DNA of 64,000 nucleotides from Gemmatimonadota bacterium. Its GTDB lineage: Bacteria; Latescibacterota; UBA2968; GCA-2709665. The DNA is taken from NCBI GenBank assembly GCA_028874335.1, contig JAPPJY010000037.1:1-64000 (forward strand), written 5' to 3'. The notes beneath the pieces are model-generated. The model had not been told where the DNA came from, searched no databases, and saw nothing but the letters and a program-made list of their open reading frames with translations. The position numbers were made by a program, and so were the translations under genes. Positions within the stretch are counted from its first letter, which is position 1. The number at the start of each line of letters is the position of its first letter. Below are positions 59,651 to 64,000 of this stretch, piece by piece.

Positions 59651-62038
59651 ATGAAACCAGGCATCAAGCTTATGGCGCTTGTTTGCGGCTTGCTCCTGCC
59701 AGTGGGCGCTTGGGCGGTTGACCAGAGCGACACGCCGAGGCTTTCCACAAGCCGGGGTCACCTCCAGATCAGCTGGAACTCGGACGGTACCATGGGCGGC
59801 TGGAATCTGGGAAGCGGGCAGACGGGAGAGCCGGATATGTTCTGGTATCCCGGCTGGGCAAACATCCCCAGCAGCAACGCCAGTTCCAACTATACCCGCC
59901 GGGGCGGCAACGCGGTCGGATTCGGTACCTGGATCATGGTCGTGGGGCCCGGAGGTGTGGATGCGGCCTGGACCGGCCCCCGGGGCAAGAGCGTCGATAT
60001 CACGCCACTGGTCTATGATCCGTCCAGCGGGCCCGAGGCGCATCTCGGCGCGGCCACGGAGTGGGAGCAGGGGCGCGGGGCGTCGTTTACGCAACCCAGC
60101 AACTACTGGCAGGGCGCGAACGTACCGGACGAAAATGACGTCAGCGCACCGCCAAGATTGATCTGGAACTTCTCGCCCGGAGAATACACGCCGGACGACG
60201 CGTTTGCGGAAGAGATCCTGGTCGCCAAGTGGACCAACAAGTTCGATATCACCATCACCCGTAAGGTCCACAACTGGTCCCACCAGATGTTCGACGATTT
60301 CGTCATCGCGGAATTCATACTGGAAAACACCGGCAGCGATCGTCACAACGAGGTGTACCTCCCGCTGGTGGCCACCTGGAAAATCAATGAAACGTCCGAC
60401 AACAACCAGGGCGGCGGCCGCTGGTGGCGTTGGCTGGACGACGGTCTCGACGATCACTTCCGGTACACGGAAGCCGGAAACTACGTGGACGGCGGCCCCG
60501 GCGGGCCGGTTGCCATCAGCGCGGCCAGGGCGCAGGGGCTCAAGCTGAGCTATCAGTTCGACGGCGACAGCCCGTTCAAGGCCTGGGAGGATACAGGCGA
60601 CCCCTGGATCAAGGACATCGAAACCTCCGACCTGAAGGAGATGGCCTTCCCCGACGGCAAGCTGTCCGCCCATTCATTCGTGGGCATGGCGCCGGTAGCG
60701 TTCGCGGACAGCCCCGAGGACCCGAGACACGCATTCAACATGCACGACGCGGGTCAGTACGTGCAGCCCGCGGGGGACCAGCCGGTCTACCAGGGCTGGT
60801 GGAACGTGCGCACCACGGCCGACTACGACGAGCCCGTCCTCGAAGGAGAGACTCCTGCCGAGGCGTTTGCGAAACTGACCGCGACGTCCGCGCAGGACAA
60901 CCCCACCTCGGTGGGCGGTTACACGAACGCACAGGTGTACGGGCCGTGGGCGCTTGGTCCGGGCGACAAGGCCAAGGTCGTGGTGGCGTACGTGGCCGGC
61001 TCCGGCGCCGAATATGCCGGTCCGGGCAAGAGCCCCATAGACATCTGGCAGTGGTCGCTAACCGCCGACAAGGCCAGTTTCCTTTCGGGCGAGCAGGCGA
61101 TCGTAGAACACCTGGAACACGCGTTATTCGCCTATCAGAGCGGTTTTGACATTCCGGATGGCCCACCTGACGTCGACGTCTACGTGAAGAGCGACGAGAA
61201 CGCCAAGGTGAAGCTGTTCTGGGCCGCCGAGGCCCAGGGCGCGGTTCATCCCGATTACGGCGCAGCCGACGTGGCCGGCTTCCGCATCTACCGCGGGTTG
61301 CGTGGGACGCTCACAGCCACCGGCCCGTTCTCGCTGGTCGGCGACATTCCCGTGGGCGGGCCGTTGCCGGCGGGTGTCACTTACGATGCGGGCGCCGACT
61401 GGCCCGTGGCCGCCGCGGAGGGCAATGAAAGCACGGCGGTTGGGCTGGCGAACCAGGCCAGCGACGGCCGGCGCGCCGCCCGTCCCGGAATGTACGGATG
61501 GTCCGATGCGAGTTCCAATGCCGGATTCTTCTATTACTACAGCATTCGGGCCTACCAGGAACCGCATGACGACTGGATGAACAACGACGGCACGATGACC
61601 TTCGCGGACCTCCCGCCCAGGGCGCAGAAGTTTCTGCAGAACGGGCAGGAGGGGCCGTTCTCCAACTTCCTGCAGGTCAATCGCGGGTCGCCCGTGCTGC
61701 CGTTCGTGGCGGCCGCGGACGCGCTGGAACGCGATATCGTGGTGGTCCCGAACCCGTACATGGCCAATGGTACCAACGAGTACGGCGGCGGGCTTTCAAT
61801 CCGATTCGTGAACGTGCCGTCCAACTCGTTCATCTATATCTTCAACACTGCCGGACAGCTGATTCAGGTCCTGCGTCAGAAGAACAATGCTTCCAGCGAG
61901 ACGCGATGGACCGGCCGTCCGTATTCCACCATCCGGGCGCTTGTGGGTCCGGGAATCTATTTCTATGCCGTGCACGGCGTTGAAGGTTCGGCAGGCGCCG
62001 GAAAGATCAAGACCGGCACGTTTGTCGTGATCCGATAA
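59651..62038 (+). CDS. Secreted multi-domain protein with Por-type C-terminal sorting domain
   Basis: 795 residues. The signal peptide is MKPGIKLMALVCGLLLPVGA. The bulk is beta-rich with no family that I know. A fibronectin-III-like segment lies at about 515-570 (VKLFWAAEAQGAVHPD and ADVAGFRIYRGLRG). The last 100 residues read DIVVVPNPYMANG, then SFIYIFNTAGQLIQVLRQ and ALVGPGIYFYAV, matching the type-A/FlgD-like C-terminal domain used for type IX secretion. It lies between the TonB receptor gene (68 bp) and the PorV-like gene (31 bp). It may be the surface binding partner of the receptor. Confidence 0.72.
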   Translation: MKPGIKLMALVCGLLLPVGAWAVDQSDTPRLSTSRGHLQISWNSDGTMGGWNLGSGQTGEPDMFWYPGWANIPSSNASSNYTRRGGNAVGFGTWIMVVGPGGVDAAWTGPRGKSVDITPLVYDPSSGPEAHLGAATEWEQGRGASFTQPSNYWQGANVPDENDVSAPPRLIWNFSPGEYTPDDAFAEEILVAKWTNKFDITITRKVHNWSHQMFDDFVIAEFILENTGSDRHNEVYLPLVATWKINETSDNNQGGGRWWRWLDDGLDDHFRYTEAGNYVDGGPGGPVAISAARAQGLKLSYQFDGDSPFKAWEDTGDPWIKDIETSDLKEMAFPDGKLSAHSFVGMAPVAFADSPEDPRHAFNMHDAGQYVQPAGDQPVYQGWWNVRTTADYDEPVLEGETPAEAFAKLTATSAQDNPTSVGGYTNAQVYGPWALGPGDKAKVVVAYVAGSGAEYAGPGKSPIDIWQWSLTADKASFLSGEQAIVEHLEHALFAYQSGFDIPDGPPDVDVYVKSDENAKVKLFWAAEAQGAVHPDYGAADVAGFRIYRGLRGTLTATGPFSLVGDIPVGGPLPAGVTYDAGADWPVAAAEGNESTAVGLANQASDGRRAARPGMYGWSDASSNAGFFYYYSIRAYQEPHDDWMNNDGTMTFADLPPRAQKFLQNGQEGPFSNFLQVNRGSPVLPFVAAADALERDIVVVPNPYMANGTNEYGGGLSIRFVNVPSNSFIYIFNTAGQLIQVLRQKNNASSETRWTGRPYSTIRALVGPGIYFYAVHGVEGSAGAGKIKTGTFVVIR

Positions 62039-62069
62039 CGAACCTCGCGACGTTTTAAGGAGAACTGCT

Positions 62070-63113
62070 ATGAAAAAAGGATGGCTCATCTTGGGATTGG
62101 CCCTCGTGACCGTCGCTCTCCTGTCCGTGAAGCCGGCGATGGCGGTTGAGCAGCCGGCGCCGGGGACCGGGTCGCGCGACGGGGCGTTGATCGATCCGAA
62201 GATGGAGAACGTTGACAAGGCCTGGGGCCTCTGGGTCGAGCGCGTGGGACTCTCCGAGTTCCCGTTTCTGAAAATCGGCCAGGGCGCCCGCGCCGAGGCA
62301 ATGGGCGGGGCCTACACCGCAATTGCCGACGATATCACCTCCGCGTTCTGGAATGCCGCGGGTCTCGGGCACATCGAGAACGTAGGCTATACGCTGAACT
62401 ACACCCGCTGGCTGTCCAACTCTTCGCTGGTTTCCGGTGCGCTGGCGTTCAACGCAGGGTTCGGTACCATCGGGTTTACGGTTACCAGCTTTCAGACAGA
62501 GGAGATGGAAGTCACCACGCCGACGGCCCCCTGGGGCACAGGTACCATGTTCAGAGGCAGCGATATCGCCCTCGGCGCCGTTTTCGCCAAGAAGATGACC
62601 GACAAATTCATGCTGGGCGGCCAGATTCGCTGGATCCAGGAAGATCTTCACCTCGAGAAGGTCTCTACGCTGGACTACAGTATCGGCACCCACTTCTATA
62701 CCGGGTACCGCAGCAGCAGGATCGCCATGAGCTTCCGGAACCTGGGTCCGAACGTCAAGGTGACGGAAGGCGGTTTCACGGCGGTGATGCCCACCACGTA
62801 CTCCCTTGGCGGCGCAATGGAGATTTTCGGTCAGAAGGGCGATCCCGGGTACTTCACGCTCTCACTGGAACACGAGTTCGTGACGGACTTCCGGCCGATT
62901 ACCCGCATGGGCGGAGAACTCTGGCTGGAGAACACACTGGCGCTTCGCGCGGGTTACCGGACGCACACGGCGCTCGAGAGCTGGAGTGTCGGCGCCGGTC
63001 TGAAGCACGAACTGCCGGGCGGTCAGTTGATCACCGTGGACCTCTCCTACCACAACGCGGACCTGGGCATCTTCGATCCCCCGTTGCGTTTGTCCGTGGG
63101 CGGGACGTTCTAG
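62070..63113 (+). CDS. PorV/PorQ-family outer-membrane protein
   Basis: 347 residues, AAGGAGAA site upstream. The signal peptide MKKGWLILGLALVTVALLSV runs into the signature GARAEAMGGAYTAIADD and ITSAFWNAAGLGHI, the same signature as the protein at 45173. The barrel closes with RLSVGGTF. PorV-type proteins act with the secretion pore that moves proteins carrying the C-terminal domain seen in the previous gene. It is the last gene of the operon and is closed by the terminator at 63136. Confidence 0.85.
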   Translation: MKKGWLILGLALVTVALLSVKPAMAVEQPAPGTGSRDGALIDPKMENVDKAWGLWVERVGLSEFPFLKIGQGARAEAMGGAYTAIADDITSAFWNAAGLGHIENVGYTLNYTRWLSNSSLVSGALAFNAGFGTIGFTVTSFQTEEMEVTTPTAPWGTGTMFRGSDIALGAVFAKKMTDKFMLGGQIRWIQEDLHLEKVSTLDYSIGTHFYTGYRSSRIAMSFRNLGPNVKVTEGGFTAVMPTTYSLGGAMEIFGQKGDPGYFTLSLEHEFVTDFRPITRMGGELWLENTLALRAGYRTHTALESWSVGAGLKHELPGGQLITVDLSYHNADLGIFDPPLRLSVGGTF

Positions 63114-63135
63114 GGACGCGATGCGCGGTTAAATT

Positions 63136-63168
63136 AAAGGAGGACGGTCCCCCGGATCGTCCTCCTTT
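63136..63168 (+). terminator. Rho-independent terminator of the outer-membrane operon
   Basis: AAAGGAGGACG (63136-63146) pairs with CGTCCTCCTTT (63158-63168) around an 11-base loop. The A/T ends allow termination in both directions. Confidence 0.88.
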
Positions 63169-63591
63169 CTTAATATGAGAAGCAGGAAATAGGCAATAGG
63201 AAGAAGTAGAAAGGAAGATGGAAGATGGAAAAGCCCAAAAGCGGGTAGACGGGAGAGGATAGAGAACCACACGACACCCCACCACCTGGTGAGACGTAAG
63301 CCGGGAGAGGGTAGAGATCGCATGCCGTGTAAGGTTTCCTGTCGGGCCGCAGGCGAGCCGGAGGAACAAATTGGCAAGGGCTTCTTCTACCGTCTCACCT
63401 CTACCGTCTCCCCTTATTCATTCGACCGTCTTGCGTCTCCCGTCTCCCCGCCTTTGTGATTTTCTGCAACCAAATGCGTCTGTGGGCATCCTATATTTAT
63501 AGGTAGCAATACAAGGTGCCGGCACCCGTTCCAGTTAGTATGCGGGTGCGGTCTGACGCATTTGCGCAAACCCGAAACGAGGACGAGTACA
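63169..63591. repeat. Low-complexity purine/pyrimidine spacer
   Basis: From about 63175 to 63250 AGGAAG/GGAAGATGG-like words dominate, followed by GGTAGACGGGAGAGG. From about 63380 to 63450 the matching CTACCGTCTC words appear, so the two halves can pair. This is the same design as at 54229-54450. The last 130 bp lead to the final gene without a convincing promoter. Confidence 0.55.
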
Positions 63592-64000
63592 ATGATCCGG
63601 ATTTTACCGCGGACGATGGTCCCCTGGCTTGCCGGATTGGCCCTTTTCCTGGCGGGAGGTCCGTCCGACGGTGCCGAGGAATCGCCGCTTCAGACCGCGT
63701 CTGACACGACCGCCGACTCTGCACCCGACCGTGAGGTACAGCGGGCCGTGCGTGCGTACTGGCCTCAAATAATCGCGGATCCGGCCGGCCGGAACACCCG
63801 GATCGGCTACGCCCGTCTGCTGAAGACGGACCTGGCGGGCGCAAGAGAGGCGTTTCAGTCGGCGCTGTCTCAAAACGACGGGTTTGCGCCGGCCCACTTC
63901 GGGATGGCGCTGGCGTCCTACCGGTCGGGGACGGCGGACGGAGAAAAAGGAAGGTATTCCGAGCAGACAATCTACCATGCGACACGCGCGGCCGCGCTTT
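63592..64000 (+). CDS. Exported TPR-like protein, cut by the window edge
   Basis: Starts at the ATG at 63592, preceded by GAGGACGAG. The first 136 codons are open and run off the end of the window. A signal peptide (MVPWLAGLALFLAGGPSDGA) is followed by an acidic linker and a TPR pair: TRIGYARLLKTDLAGAREAF and APAHFGMALASYRSG. The rest is missing. Probably a periplasmic protein-binding repeat protein. Confidence 0.75.
   Translation, partial: MIRILPRTMVPWLAGLALFLAGGPSDGAEESPLQTASDTTADSAPDREVQRAVRAYWPQIIADPAGRNTRIGYARLLKTDLAGAREAFQSALSQNDGFAPAHFGMALASYRSGTADGEKGRYSEQTIYHATRAAAL

Overview
The window is GC-rich, densely coded bacterial DNA, with no rRNA or tRNA gene that I could see. The gene content suggests a Gram-negative member of the FCB side of the tree, and I would look first at Latescibacterota (WS3)-like lineages. 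The reasons are two PorV/PorQ-family outer-membrane proteins, a secreted protein with a Por/type-IX-like C-terminal sorting domain, a TonB-dependent receptor with a carboxypeptidase-regulatory N-domain, a dockerin-like tail on a subtilase, and accessory enzymes (phytanoyl-CoA dioxygenase, Gfo/Idh/MocA, heparinase II/III) typical of polysaccharide- and detritus-degrading uncultured groups. The taxonomic placement is inference.

Layout. 0-12 kb: accessory metabolism on both strands (serine hydrolase, OCD/mu-crystallin, PhyH, Gfo/Idh/MocA, orphan ModA, TrpD-fold protein, CrtI-like FAD enzyme, heparinase II/III). 12-18 kb: CbiX-like protein, MFS transporter and a 1248-residue secreted subtilase. 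18-26.8 kb (minus strand): a compact housekeeping and signalling block read from one clear promoter at 26.8 kb: yicC, gmk, rpoZ, coaBC, family-4 uracil-DNA glycosylase, dnaB, kptA, a DacZ-like diadenylate cyclase, a DUF1854 protein and a membrane glycosyltransferase. 27-33 kb: exported bifunctional nuclease, then (minus) a small FAD protein, a YyaL-type thioredoxin-domain protein, a metallophosphoesterase and a Spy-like protein. 33-40 kb (minus): an OPT-like transporter and a 1598-residue FtsX-type permease carrying an apparently inactive M28 peptidase domain. 40-48 kb: lipoproteins, TPR protein, L,D-transpeptidase, PorV-like protein, era and a YbhN-type flippase. 48-53 kb (minus): small TPR protein, a metalloprotease-propeller-barrel fusion, and a helix-turn-helix/metallo-beta-lactamase fusion. 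53-64 kb: rpiA, sucD, a four-gene outer-membrane operon with its own promoter, leader and terminator, and the start of a TPR protein cut by the window edge.

The mobile and repeat content is distinctive. Family B is a TA-flanked inverted-repeat element present as two copies of exactly 60 bp and two of exactly 162 bp. Three of the four sit precisely in the TA of a gene's stop codon, so that the element's first base rebuilds the stop. Family A (162-188 bp, three copies) has 18-bp inverted ends and 3-bp direct repeats at two copies. An 8-bp minisatellite (ACTRCGAG) occurs at the left edge and at 26.9 kb. Four promoters with TTGACA, a 17-bp spacer and TATCTT or TATATC share one pattern, giving a lineage-style sigma-70 signal.

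All functions are inferred from reading motifs in the translated sequence. No search was run.
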